A DNA stretch of 64,000 nucleotides from Brevibacillus brevis (GCF_001039275.2 NZ_CP030117.1:2170001-2234000), one strand, 5' to 3'; counted from the first letter of the stretch, positions 16,762 to 25,476 are shown. Numbers and translations: made by a program. The notes: generated by a model not told the origin, from the letters alone.

Positions 16762-17385
16762 GTGAGACGAATGAGTGGGAGTATCATTGCTGTGCTCCTG
16801 TTTGCCGGCTTGCTGACAGGGTGTTCGCCTAACAAAGAACAGGGCACCGAAGATCAGAACGGAAATAAGGCCAAATTTGAATCTCTCGGGATTAACATCC
16901 AGAACGATAACGTCGCTAGGGACAAAGGACCGGCAGCCATGATTAGCCAAAAGATGGTTCATCAGCGAGAGCCGCAACTCGTGACGCGCTTGGAAGGACA
17001 TGCGGAAAAGCTACCCGGTGTAACCGATATCAAGGTGTTGGCCTACAAGGATAACTTGATTGTAGGTGTGCTGCCAGTCGATACACCAAAGCCTGACGAA
17101 GTGAATCCGCGGCCGTCGATCCCGTATACGCCTGGGAAAATTGTGCGAGTCGATAATGGACATCCAGATTCGCTGCACAAACGTGTTGTGGATCGGATGA
17201 GATCACGCTTACAGGCAGAAACACGCTTCAACATTTTGTACGTGTCTACCAATCGCGCAGTTTACGACCGAATCGCAAATTTGCATTCACGAATTACGAA
17301 CGGAGAGCACATCAGTGACGAAGAATTCCAAGTCCTGTTAAATGATATTGGCTATTCAGTCATTGGATATAATTTAGTGGATTGA
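16762..17385 (+). CDS. YhcN/YlaJ-family sporulation lipoprotein
   Basis: A lipoprotein with a signal ending LLTGCSPNK (lipobox Cys at about residue 19 from this start) and a YhcN/YlaJ domain (DIKVLAYKDNLIVGVLPVD, then RMRSRLQAETRFNILYVSTNRAVYDRIANL). Members of this family are found in the spore inner membrane. The GTG at 16762 follows AAGGAGGTG by 9 bases; an ATG at 16771 is an alternative. The RBS lies within the upstream terminator hairpin, so translation from read-through transcripts would be poor. The molecular function is unknown. Confidence 0.8.
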   Translation: MRRMSGSIIAVLLFAGLLTGCSPNKEQGTEDQNGNKAKFESLGINIQNDNVARDKGPAAMISQKMVHQREPQLVTRLEGHAEKLPGVTDIKVLAYKDNLIVGVLPVDTPKPDEVNPRPSIPYTPGKIVRVDNGHPDSLHKRVVDRMRSRLQAETRFNILYVSTNRAVYDRIANLHSRITNGEHISDEEFQVLLNDIGYSVIGYNLVD

Positions 17386-17388
17386 AAG

Positions 17389-17420
17389 AGCACCACCTGG
17401 ACTCCCGGGTGGGCTTTTTG
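17389..17420 (+). terminator. Rho-independent terminator
   Basis: CCACC (17393-17397) and GGTGG (17408-17412), extended by AGC/GCT, followed by TTTTTG. It ends the lipoprotein transcript. Confidence 0.65.
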
Positions 17421-17507
17421 TCGATTAAGGGCTAAATGGCAGGAGAATAGTTAGAAATGGGGAAATAGTCAAAGAAGAGCAGGAGAACGGCAAGGAGTGC
17501 ACATTCT

Positions 17508-20500
17508 ATGATTCCAATCCACATCCCTATATCCAAGATAACTCCTCCAGGACAGAAGCCATACGTCTTACGGCGACCTGCATTGGCAAAAAAAATGCGT
17601 CTGTTGAAATATACGCAGCTTTGTCTCATTCATGCAGGGACAGGCTATGGCAAAACGACATCTCTGGCTACATTTCTACATGATGAAGCACTGGCTGCGT
17701 CCTGGTATACCATCCAGGATGGAGACGATGCTCTTCTTGCGTTTGTCATCTGTCTCGTCGAAAGTGTTCGTCAGGTTCATTCTGATTTTGGTCAGGTATT
17801 GCGAGAGCAGCTTGTACGTATCACAGAGCAAAGTCCGGTGCCTTCCATAGACAGTAAGGTACTGGTCGACTGGTTCGTCGGGGAATGTGTACAGCTCCAG
17901 GTGGACCACATACTTGTTTTGGACCATTACCAACGAATGGATAGTGATAGTGACGTCGATCGATTTGTTCAACGGTTAGCCGAGGCTCTTCCACAAAAGG
18001 TCAAGCTGGTCATCTTAACGCGCGCTCGACCGAAATGGTCCAATCTCGACTTGTTGTCCGCAAGAGGAGAGTGTCTCGAACTTACAACAAATGACCTTTC
18101 TTTTACGTTGGAGGAGAGTGAAGCCTTTTATTCTGATCAATACGATATCACGCTATCCGAAGACGATTGGGGCCGAGTAGAAGAAGTGGCACAAGGCTGG
18201 GTGATGGCGCTTCGCACTTTTGGGGAAATGGTAACGAGGGGGCAGACGGTTTCTGACAGTCTGCGTGAGTTATCCCGATTGTTGCATTTGCTGGAAGTGG
18301 AAGTCTGGACACAGCTTGATGCAGGTATGCAGCGCTTCTTGATGGAGGCAGCGGTTCTCGAACAATTCGATCTGGAGGATTGTAAGCAAATACTCGGGGA
18401 AGGATGCATTGAGTATCTGCTGGAAGCACAGCGTTGTAATCTTTTTCTTCATGTCCATGCAGGATCTCATTATTCCTTTCATCCGCTTTTCCAGCGCCTC
18501 CTATCTAGCAAGCTGGCTGCGAACCAAGCGACATACGTGCATGTCAATCACAAGGCCGCAGGATGGTACAGACGTAAAGGGGACGAGGCAAAAGCTTTTG
18601 GGCGGTTGCGTCTCGTCGAGCAGTGGGAGGTGCTGGGTGAATGGTTGTGCCAAGCATCGGAAAGATTGCTGCAAGCAGGGAAGCTGGACTTTTTATACGA
18701 GTGGATAACACTGTTACCAGATAGCATCAAGTGCGAACAGCATTGGCTGTTGTTTTATCAAGGTGAAGTAGAACGCTATCGCTGTCTATATGCGAAGGCC
18801 TTTTCTTCTTATGAGCAATTTCTGAAACAATGTGAACAAAAGCAAGATCAAATCGGATTGTGTCGCGGGCTGGAAGGGCAAGCTCGCGTTCATCTCGACA
18901 GCGTACAAGGCGTCCGGGCAGAAGAACTGCTGAAGAGGGCGATTCAACTGTTGCCTCCATTTGAGCAAGAGAATGAAATGGCACCGAGACTATACCGCTT
19001 GCTGGCAGAAATTTATACGAATCGCGGAGATGCCAAACAGGCGGCAGCATGGTATGAACGGAGTCAGGAATTAGAGCAGCAGACGGAGGTGGAGCTGGAA
19101 TCGCGCCTGTTGTTCCGTACCGGCCGATTGCAGTCCTCCATTCAGCTCTTGGAGAGTAAGTGGCAGGTAGAACAGAGGAAGCATCCTCCGCTGACGAGAT
19201 CGTATCGCGAAACCTCTTTGCTGCTATCTTTCGTCTATGCATTGAATGGCGAATGGGAGCGAGGGTGGGAATCGGCAGAAACGGCCATACAACTCGGACG
19301 TGCAGCACATTCCCCTTTTGTAGAAGCGAATGGCTATGTTCGAAAAGCCCATGCAGCCCTCATCAGTCAAACATTGCCTACGGATGAGATTCGTCAGCTT
19401 TATGAAAAAGGCTTGCAAATCATGGAGGAGCTCCAGTCGACACGCGGCAAGTCAGAAACGCTTCTGGGACTAACCTTGCTTCACGCAAGAGAAAAGGCAC
19501 TCGACCAAGCTCTTTTGTATGGCAACAGGGGGATACAAGAGACTGAGGCGATGCGCGACGACTGGTTAGGCAGTCTGGTACGGATGGCGATTGGGATTGC
19601 ATACGCCAAATACGGTAAAGAAGAGGAAGCGTGGGCTACCTTTATCGATTGTGCCGATCGACTTAGTCACTGCGGGGATAGCTACAGTGTCGTCATTTGC
19701 CAATTATGGCTGAGCTTCTTGGCTTATCGTAAAAAGCAATGGGATTTGTTCATACCTGCGGTGACGCAAGCTCTGTCCTTGATGCAGTCTGGTGAATATC
19801 AATTCCTTCTGCAAAGGCCTACTCTGCTTACCCCCCATGATGTGCAGCAGCTTATGCCAATTCTGATTGAGGCAGAGCGTCGAAAGGTATCGCAGGATTA
19901 CGTCTCTCAGCTGTTAAATGATTTGGGCTTGCAAAACGTGACATTCCACCCCGGCTATACCCTTCGCATTCAGACGTTGGGCGCGTTCCGTGTATGGCTG
20001 GGAGAGCGGGAACTGAGCGAAAAGGCATGGCAGCGAGGGACGGCAAAGCTGTTGTTTCAGCTTTTATTGACAAAGAGACATCATTTGTTAGCCCGGGAAG
20101 AAATCATGAACCGACTTTGGCCAGACAGTATCGAGGAAGCGGCAATCCGCGACTTTAAAGTGTCGCTGAATGCATTGAACAAAGCACTCGAGCCAGATCG
20201 TGCTGCAAGAACAGATACATTCTTCATTCAACGCCATGGCAGCTCTTACGGTTTTAACCTGGCATCGGGCTACCATATGGACGTCGAGGAGTTCGAGAAG
20301 CTCGTTACCCTGGGCCTGGCAGAATCAGACCGGCGTCAGAGCGCCATCCTTTTGGAAAAAGGGCTTGCGTATTACTTGGGCGATTACATGCCGGAATGCC
20401 GTTATGAGGATTGGTGTGTAGAAGAGCGTGAGAGAGTGCAGGCACTGTTTTTACGCGGAGCAGAGAGGGTAGCCAAAATCATGCTTGAGGATGGGCAATT

Positions 20501-20714
20501 GGAAAAAACGATCCGCTGGTGTGAAGCGATTCTGCGGGTGGACGATTGCTGGGAGGAGTCGTACCGCTTACTTATGACTGCGTATTATCAGCAAAATAAT
20601 CGGACACAGGCCATTCGCTGGTACGAAAAATGTGTAGCAAAACTGAGGGAGAACCTCGGTGTCGCACCAATGCCTGCAACCATGGAGACATACCTTCAAA
20701 TTATAGAGAAGTAA
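17508..20714 (+). CDS. Large STAND-ATPase / TPR / BTAD transcriptional activator
   Basis: A 1068-residue MalT-like regulator. The N-terminal STAND NTPase has Walker A GTGYGKTT (about 44-51) and LVLDH as a Walker B-like strand. A helical region with TPR-like repeats fills about 330-800 (for example RLYRLLAEIYTNRGDAKQAAAWYERSQEL). The C-terminus carries an OmpR-like winged helix (about 825-905, SEKAWQRGTAKLLFQLLL) and a bacterial transcriptional activator (BTAD) domain to the end. The architecture resembles SARP/BTAD regulators that switch after ligand and ATP binding. AAGGAGTG lies 8 bases before the ATG. It is monocistronic; the target and ligand are unknown. Confidence 0.85.
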   Translation: MIPIHIPISKITPPGQKPYVLRRPALAKKMRLLKYTQLCLIHAGTGYGKTTSLATFLHDEALAASWYTIQDGDDALLAFVICLVESVRQVHSDFGQVLREQLVRITEQSPVPSIDSKVLVDWFVGECVQLQVDHILVLDHYQRMDSDSDVDRFVQRLAEALPQKVKLVILTRARPKWSNLDLLSARGECLELTTNDLSFTLEESEAFYSDQYDITLSEDDWGRVEEVAQGWVMALRTFGEMVTRGQTVSDSLRELSRLLHLLEVEVWTQLDAGMQRFLMEAAVLEQFDLEDCKQILGEGCIEYLLEAQRCNLFLHVHAGSHYSFHPLFQRLLSSKLAANQATYVHVNHKAAGWYRRKGDEAKAFGRLRLVEQWEVLGEWLCQASERLLQAGKLDFLYEWITLLPDSIKCEQHWLLFYQGEVERYRCLYAKAFSSYEQFLKQCEQKQDQIGLCRGLEGQARVHLDSVQGVRAEELLKRAIQLLPPFEQENEMAPRLYRLLAEIYTNRGDAKQAAAWYERSQELEQQTEVELESRLLFRTGRLQSSIQLLESKWQVEQRKHPPLTRSYRETSLLLSFVYALNGEWERGWESAETAIQLGRAAHSPFVEANGYVRKAHAALISQTLPTDEIRQLYEKGLQIMEELQSTRGKSETLLGLTLLHAREKALDQALLYGNRGIQETEAMRDDWLGSLVRMAIGIAYAKYGKEEEAWATFIDCADRLSHCGDSYSVVICQLWLSFLAYRKKQWDLFIPAVTQALSLMQSGEYQFLLQRPTLLTPHDVQQLMPILIEAERRKVSQDYVSQLLNDLGLQNVTFHPGYTLRIQTLGAFRVWLGERELSEKAWQRGTAKLLFQLLLTKRHHLLAREEIMNRLWPDSIEEAAIRDFKVSLNALNKALEPDRAARTDTFFIQRHGSSYGFNLASGYHMDVEEFEKLVTLGLAESDRRQSAILLEKGLAYYLGDYMPECRYEDWCVEERERVQALFLRGAERVAKIMLEDGQLEKTIRWCEAILRVDDCWEESYRLLMTAYYQQNNRTQAIRWYEKCVAKLRENLGVAPMPATMETYLQIIEK

Positions 20715-20743
20715 AAGATCGCCTACAAAGCGATCTTTTTTTG
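20713..20743 (+). terminator. Rho-independent terminator
   Basis: AAAAGATCGC and GCGATCTTTTTTT flank a short loop immediately after the BTAD regulator stop codon. Confidence 0.85.
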
Positions 20744-20763
20744 TACATAGAAGGAATGGCTGC

Positions 20764-20792
20764 TTGACAAAACTAGGAAGTATTCGTAATAT
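20764..20792 (+). promoter_or_regulatory. Sigma-A promoter of tetR-efflux operon
   Basis: A consensus TTGACA (20764-20769), a 17-base spacer and TAATAT (20787-20792). A TATAAT shifted by 3 bases gives a 20-base spacer and is less likely. Confidence 0.65.
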
Positions 20793-20801
20793 AATCTTTG
20801 T

Positions 20802-20815
20802 ACTGACCAGTCAGT
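20802..20815. promoter_or_regulatory. TetR-type operator (autoregulation)
   Basis: ACTGACCAGTCAGT has 6-bp arms around a 2-base centre. It sits between the -10 element and the tetR start, as expected for autorepression. Confidence 0.6.
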
Positions 20816-20842
20816 TCAAAAGATCGAAAGGGGACAGGAGTG

Positions 20843-21421
20843 ATGGCACCATCCAAAAAAGATCAAATTGCAAATGGAGCTTTAACCGCATTTGCCCAAT
20901 TGGGATATAGCGAAACAACCATGGATGCAATCGCGGAAATGGCGCAGGTGGCAAAAGGAACACTCTATTATCACTTTTCCACAAAGGAAGAGCTGTTTTT
21001 GTACGTGATAGAAAAAGGCGTGAAGATGCTGATTTACCATGTAGATAATGTCATGCAAAATGAAGAGCTTTCCTTGGAGGATCGCATTCTGAATGTGCTG
21101 GATGAGCATCTTCGCTTCTTTTCCGAGAATCAAGATTTGTGTTTCCTGTTGCTGAGCGCCTTTTCAGGAGATGGACAGCGCGACAGGATGGTTGGCAATC
21201 TGTTAGGTGGCTATTTCAGCACAATGGAGTCACACATGCTGGAATTGCAGCAGCAAGGGTATATCCGGGCAGATATCGATATTCGTACACTTGCTTCCGC
21301 ATTGTTTGGCATGGTTGGCTTTACCGTGCTTCGCAAGCAATTTCGCAAAGAGCCAGTGAATAGTGCCGCAGATAAACAGACGCTTCGTTATATGCTTTCA
21401 GGAATGTTTCAAACCAAATAA
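20843..21421 (+). CDS. TetR/AcrR-family repressor
   Basis: A one-component repressor. The N-terminal helix-turn-helix reads TAFAQLGYSETTMDAIAEMAQVAKGTLYYHF in overlapping motifs (about residues 14-45), followed by a helical ligand-binding domain. It is the first gene of an operon with a HlyD-like protein and an ABC-2 permease, and a palindrome typical of its class lies just upstream. It probably controls this efflux operon. The ATG at 20843 is 9 bases after AAAGGGG; a GTG directly before it is possible. Confidence 0.85.
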   Translation: MAPSKKDQIANGALTAFAQLGYSETTMDAIAEMAQVAKGTLYYHFSTKEELFLYVIEKGVKMLIYHVDNVMQNEELSLEDRILNVLDEHLRFFSENQDLCFLLLSAFSGDGQRDRMVGNLLGGYFSTMESHMLELQQQGYIRADIDIRTLASALFGMVGFTVLRKQFRKEPVNSAADKQTLRYMLSGMFQTK

Positions 21422-21456
21422 CGTCTAGAGAAACGTAAAACAAGAGGAGAAGACAG

Positions 21457-22647
21457 ATGAACAAACGTGCATGGATCGGTGTAGGTAGCTTTGTAGTTGG
21501 CATTGCAGTACTGGGAACCGTATTGTTTGGTTCAAATGTGAGTAGCATGGCTGGTCAGAATACAACGAAATTAGCAGGTGTAATCGAGGGAACAGAGGTA
21601 GACCTCTCTTTTAAAATGGGCGGTTCCATCGAACAGCTCTCACTAAAAGAAGGAGACGAAGTAAAAGCAGGGCAAGTAGTTGCCACGCTAAGCAGCGCGG
21701 AGATTCTCGCGAAAAAAGAGCAGGCTGAAGCTGCTTACAAGCTCTCTCTAGTCAAACTTGACCAGGCGAAAAAAGGAGTATCGGTGACGGATAACTCCAG
21801 CAATGCCCAAGTCGACCAAGCAAAAGCAGCAGTTAACTCGGCGCAAGCACAGCTTGACGCGAACAAAAATGGAGCGCGTTCAGAAGAAATTACGCAGCTC
21901 AAAGCGAAATTGCAAGCAGCACAAACATCGAATCAAATTGCCGCGACGAATTTGGAACGAATGAAAAAATTAATGGCGGAAGGTGCCGTTCCACAAGTGA
22001 AAGTGGAAGAGGCGCAGATGCAAGCAGAAAAGGCGCAAGCGGAGTTTAAAGCAGCAGAAGAGCAGTTGAAAATGGCTCAAACTGGATCGCGCAAAGAGCA
22101 GGTGGATGCTGCACAAGCACAGCTGGATCAAGCAAAAGCTGCATACAACCAAGCTGTCGCAGGGAGAGGTCAAGTAGGCTTGAAGGAGCTGGATGTTAAA
22201 TCCGCAGAGGCGAACGTGATGCAGGCAAAAGGTGCACTGGCAGAAATGGAAGCCTATGTGAACAACACCAAGCTGACAGCTCCAGTAGACGGTATTGTAA
22301 AATCAGTTGCCGTTCAAAAGGGAGAGCTGGTTTCCCAAGGCTTCACCGTTTTGACGATCCAAACGAAATCAGACAACTATGTCAAATTTTATGTAAATGA
22401 ATACATGCTCGCGAATGTGAAAACAGGCGATCAAGTGAAATTGTTTGTCCCAGCCCTGAGCAGAGAAGTAGACGCCAAAGTGGTTACTGTAGCTCCTGCT
22501 GCTGACTTTGCCGTAAAAAAAGCCACACAAGAACTCGGTGATCGTGACATTCGTTCCTTCCAGGTGAAGCTGCTGGTGTCCGATCCGGAATTACGTCCAG
22601 GCCTGACGGTTGAGTGGAAGCTTGAAGGAGCTGGTAATGGTGAATAG
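21457..22647 (+). CDS. HlyD-family membrane fusion protein
   Basis: A periplasmic-adaptor-like protein of an export system. An N-terminal membrane anchor (about residues 6-28) is followed by a lipoyl/barrel-sandwich half (GSIEQLSLKEGDEVKAGQVVATL), a long Gln/Ala/Lys-rich coiled coil (about 80-255), the second lipoyl half (KLTAPVDGIVKSVAVQKGELV) and a beta-barrel. In Gram-positives such proteins partner membrane exporters. AGAGGAG precedes the ATG. It overlaps the permease start by 11 bases. Confidence 0.85.
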   Translation: MNKRAWIGVGSFVVGIAVLGTVLFGSNVSSMAGQNTTKLAGVIEGTEVDLSFKMGGSIEQLSLKEGDEVKAGQVVATLSSAEILAKKEQAEAAYKLSLVKLDQAKKGVSVTDNSSNAQVDQAKAAVNSAQAQLDANKNGARSEEITQLKAKLQAAQTSNQIAATNLERMKKLMAEGAVPQVKVEEAQMQAEKAQAEFKAAEEQLKMAQTGSRKEQVDAAQAQLDQAKAAYNQAVAGRGQVGLKELDVKSAEANVMQAKGALAEMEAYVNNTKLTAPVDGIVKSVAVQKGELVSQGFTVLTIQTKSDNYVKFYVNEYMLANVKTGDQVKLFVPALSREVDAKVVTVAPAADFAVKKATQELGDRDIRSFQVKLLVSDPELRPGLTVEWKLEGAGNGE

Positions 22648-23815
22648 TTTCTATCACCTGTTCTGGAGCGAATGGAAAAATCTTTTTGCAAACAAAACCA
22701 TTCGTAATATTCTCTTTCTTGTTCCGCTGATTTATCTGACGATGTTCGGATTTCTGTACAGTGAGAAAAAAGTGATGGAGATCCCTACTGTGATGGTGGA
22801 TGCCGATCAAACCGAATTGAGTCGTGAGCTCTATCGCGCCTTTGAGGTCGATCACACATTTCGAATCACGTCTGTTGTAGGAACAGAAGAAGAAGCAATG
22901 AAATTGGTTGACAAGGGCGAAGCAAATATCGCCCTGATCATTCCTGCTGGATTAGAAAAGGATGTGAAGGCTGGGAGAGAGGCAGAGGTACTGACTGTTA
23001 TCGACGGCAGTAACATCATGATTTCGAATACGGCAGTTCGAGCAGCGAATACAGCGATTAAGTCTGTTTCAGCAGGAACCACGCTGAAGAAGATGGAAGC
23101 ACTTGGAGGCTGGGGAGAAGAAGGAAAAAACATGTTTACCGGTATCGACTATCGATACAGAGTGCTGTATAATCCGACCTTCAGCTATCTGTCTTTCATG
23201 GTATTCGGACTTGCAGGTACAGTACTTCAGCAAGTGCTGTTCCTCGGAATCGTATTGTCTGTAGCCCAACAAAAAGAAGAGGGTACCTGGAAGGATACAC
23301 TCTCTCGCTATAGCTTCTTCGCAATCACAGCGAGCAAATTGCTGCCGTACTTTCTGGCAGGAACCCTCAACATGTTCCTGGCGTTTACACTTATGTTAAA
23401 AGGTTTTGATATCCCTTATTACGGAAGCACTGTCGACGTGATGCTACTGGCTACCATGTTTAACTTGGCGGTGTTGGCTATTGGTTATGCCATCTCCTTT
23501 GTGTCTAGCAGCCAGCTCCAAGCTACTCAGATCGGGATGATGATTGCCGTACCTTCGTTCATGTTATCTGGCTATACCTGGCCACTCATGTCGATGCCGA
23601 CCGGAATTGTCGCGATTGCAAAATCTTTGCCACTGACGTATTTCTTGAATGGTGTCAGAGAAATATTGACGAAGGGACATGGTCTGTCAGCAGTGAGGAA
23701 CGACTTTGTAGTTCTCGGCTTCATGACTCTCATCGGGTTGTTCGCAGCCTATGTCATTTATTTGTTGCAGATAAGGAAAATTAAGGGAAAAGTTAGTGAG
23801 CAAACAGCAGCATAA
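22637..23815 (+). CDS. ABC-2 type transporter permease (YhgE/DrrB-like)
   Basis: A membrane permease of the ABC-2 type. One N-terminal helix (IRNILFLVPLIYLTMFGFLY) is followed by a large extracytoplasmic domain (about 45-190) and five helices in the C-terminal half. GAAGGAG lies 6 bases before the ATG at 22637, inside the HlyD gene, so translation is coupled. No ATP-binding subunit is encoded in this operon. A drug- or lipid-export role is inferred from the TetR and HlyD partners. Confidence 0.82.
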   Translation: MVNSFYHLFWSEWKNLFANKTIRNILFLVPLIYLTMFGFLYSEKKVMEIPTVMVDADQTELSRELYRAFEVDHTFRITSVVGTEEEAMKLVDKGEANIALIIPAGLEKDVKAGREAEVLTVIDGSNIMISNTAVRAANTAIKSVSAGTTLKKMEALGGWGEEGKNMFTGIDYRYRVLYNPTFSYLSFMVFGLAGTVLQQVLFLGIVLSVAQQKEEGTWKDTLSRYSFFAITASKLLPYFLAGTLNMFLAFTLMLKGFDIPYYGSTVDVMLLATMFNLAVLAIGYAISFVSSSQLQATQIGMMIAVPSFMLSGYTWPLMSMPTGIVAIAKSLPLTYFLNGVREILTKGHGLSAVRNDFVVLGFMTLIGLFAAYVIYLLQIRKIKGKVSEQTAA

Positions 23816-23838
23816 ATAGCAATTGCATAGGATAACTG

Positions 23839-23871
23839 GGCTGCGCCAAAGCTTTGGCGTAGCCTTATTTG
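23839..23871 (+). terminator. Rho-independent terminator
   Basis: GGCTGCGCCAAA (23839-23850) pairs with TTTGGCGTAGCC (23853-23864) through a G-T pair, followed by TTATTT. It ends the efflux operon. Confidence 0.75.
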
Positions 23872-23929
23872 CGCTTATATGATGTTCCTTATCAACTTCC
23901 AAAGCAGCCTGGTTGTATAAAAATAACCC

Positions 23930-23959
23930 TTGTGTAATAAATAATCTTTCCTTTATACT
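23930..23959 (+). promoter_or_regulatory. Promoter of ypuI-like gene
   Basis: TTGTGT (23930-23935), an 18-base spacer and TATACT (23954-23959), 41 bases before the start codon. Confidence 0.5.
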
Positions 23960-24000
23960 TATTATAAAAAAGGCAGATTCTTCAACATTAGGGGGACTTT

Positions 24001-24513
24001 ATGTCAGCGACTCATCTAAAGCAATTGTGCGAAGAGACGTACACCAAGTTGAAAAAGGTCAGCATGGAAGTGGAACGTTTTTTGAATCAGATTACCTTAG
24101 CTGGTCTTGTATCCGCGTCAGGTGATCCTGAAGAATTTGAAACGTATTACCGTAACTATCTTTCCGACTTGCGCCACCTTTTGGTTTACTGCGAAAATGC
24201 ATACGAAAGGCTGGGAGTATCGCTCCGACGCGCACGATTTCATGAGGAGTTCGCCGAGGAAGTATTGTATCAGGTATACCATACCTGTATAAATAACTTC
24301 TACTATCCCAAAGGTGAGGTTTACGAAGAAGATGGGCGATTGGCCTATACGGGTCAGGACTGTATCATTTTTCGCAAGCAGGTGACCCCTGAGTTACAGC
24401 AGTTGACTTTGTCCCTGTCCAGAGTGTTCGAACAGATGCGTAATGATCTTCAATATTACGAGACAGACTATATCGCGAAAAAAAGTATGCAAATAGAAAA
24501 AGCACAGGCCTAA
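24001..24513 (+). CDS. YpuI-like DUF3907 protein
   Basis: A 170-residue cytoplasmic helical protein resembling B. subtilis YpuI. Shared features include the central LRHLLVYCENAYERL, YQVYHTCINNFYYPK, RLAYTGQDCIIFRKQVTP and the terminal LQYYETDY. The function is unknown. AGGGGGA precedes the ATG. It is monocistronic, with a terminator overlapping its stop codon. Confidence 0.75.
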   Translation: MSATHLKQLCEETYTKLKKVSMEVERFLNQITLAGLVSASGDPEEFETYYRNYLSDLRHLLVYCENAYERLGVSLRRARFHEEFAEEVLYQVYHTCINNFYYPKGEVYEEDGRLAYTGQDCIIFRKQVTPELQQLTLSLSRVFEQMRNDLQYYETDYIAKKSMQIEKAQA

Positions 24514-24529
24514 TAAGCCTGTGTTTTTC
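24503..24529. terminator. Terminator between ypuI-like gene and sinI
   Basis: CACAGGC (24503-24509) pairs with GCCTGTG (24517-24523), with T's after and A's before. It can act on both strands. Confidence 0.75.
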
Positions 24530-24612
24530 TATGGCTTCCCGGTCGGGGGAGAACCCTGATGGAAGTCCTATTATTTATAAAAGTGTAGCGTAATGGATAA
24601 TGGCTGTTTACA

Positions 24613-24774
24613 TTATGCTTCGAAGGAATCACTTTTTTCCTCATCAAAAGAGAGAGAAGAGTTCACAAGAAAAAAACGAATTTCCTCAATGCTTAATCCC
24701 ATTTTTCGTGCTGTAAGGATTAAATCGATCCATTCCTTATCCAGGAGATCTTTAGGAGACGGAGTGGTTTTCAT
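24613..24774 (-). CDS. sinI: SinI-type anti-repressor
   Basis: A 53-residue protein that is essentially a lone SinI/SinR dimerisation helix pair, LDKEWIDLILTARKMGLSIEE followed by IRFFLVN. SinI proteins bind SinR and pull it off DNA, releasing biofilm genes. There is no HTH. AGGGGA lies about 6 bases before the ATG at 24774. It lies downstream of sinR with its own promoter and is separated from sinR by a terminator; in B. subtilis sinI precedes sinR. The identification rests on this motif and on the adjacent sinR. Confidence 0.82.
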   Translation of the reverse strand: MKTTPSPKDLLDKEWIDLILTARKMGLSIEEIRFFLVNSSLSFDEEKSDSFEA

Positions 24775-24864
24775 GTTAGTTCCCCTTTTACCCTCCTTTT
24801 GTAAAAACAAATAAAATACCCAAAAAATGGTTGGAAAAAGATAGGTAAAAAGCTTATATCAGAA

Positions 24865-24893
24865 ATGATACTTAATTCAGTTTCATATGTAAA
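24865..24893 (-). promoter_or_regulatory. Promoter of sinI
   Basis: On the minus strand TTTACA (rc of 24888-24893), a 17-base spacer and TATCAT (rc of 24865-24870), about 90 bases before sinI. I found no Spo0A box in the 195-base gap. Confidence 0.5.
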
Positions 24894-24927
24894 TCTAGTA
24901 TTTGTGACTTTTATTTTAAATTCATGC

Positions 24928-24962
24928 AAAAAATAATAAGCCACCACTATATTAGTGCTGGC
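24928..24962 (-). terminator. Terminator of sinR
   Basis: On the minus strand, GCCAGCACTA (rc of 24953-24962) pairs with TAGTGGTGGC (rc of 24940-24949), followed by TTATTATTTTTT. It separates sinR from sinI transcription. Confidence 0.75.
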
Positions 24963-24969
24963 AAAAATG

Positions 24970-25299
24970 TTATTTATGTCGATTTAACCGCCATTTATTG
25001 TACTCCAAAAACTCCCGAAACTGTTCTTTACTTACCCCGGATTTCATAGCCTCTTCGATCAGCTTGTACCATTCTTCATCAACATTCTCGCTTGAAGGAA
25101 TATCTTTTTCCTGAAGCAATGTGTCTACTGTCACATTTAATACTAGTGCGATTTTCTCAAGAAATTGAATAGAAGGATTTCGCTGAATGCCGCGCTCGAT
25201 TGAGCTCAGATAAGACTTTGCGACACCAGCGCGTTCAGCTAAATCAGAAAGAGAAAGGCCTTTGTCTATTCTAAGCTGCTGTATACGCGAGCCGATCAT
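24970..25299 (-). CDS. sinR: SinR-type master repressor of biofilm genes
   Basis: A 109-residue DNA-binding protein. The N-terminal HTH_3 (IGSRIQQLRIDKGLSLSDLA, then ERAGVAKSYLSSIERGIQRN) matches SinR, including the recognition helix KSYLSSIERG. The C-terminal VDEEWYKLIEEAMKSGVSKE, then QFREFLEYNKW, is the SinI/SinR dimerisation domain. AAAGGGGTGG precedes the ATG. It is divergent from the exopolysaccharide operon, whose control region holds three SinR-type operators. By analogy with B. subtilis it represses matrix synthesis and is titrated by SinI. Confidence 0.9.
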   Translation of the reverse strand: MIGSRIQQLRIDKGLSLSDLAERAGVAKSYLSSIERGIQRNPSIQFLEKIALVLNVTVDTLLQEKDIPSSENVDEEWYKLIEEAMKSGVSKEQFREFLEYNKWRLNRHK

Positions 25300-25330
25300 G
25301 TAATAGCCACCCCTTTAAATCTCTTCGTTT

Positions 25331-25359
25331 ATTATAACGTCAATATAGCTGAAACACAA
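25331..25359 (-). promoter_or_regulatory. Promoter of sinR
   Basis: On the minus strand TTGTGT (rc of 25354-25359), a 17-base spacer and a perfect TATAAT (rc of 25331-25336), about 32 bases before the start codon. Confidence 0.65.
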
Positions 25360-25476
25360 CTTTTTGTGGGACTAGTCCTGTGTCGTTTGGCTCATTTATT
25401 CGATTTGACTCTACTGACATTGCTAAAAAATTACCTTTCTACTAGATAAAATGAAGCGTCATTATGGCTAAGTATC

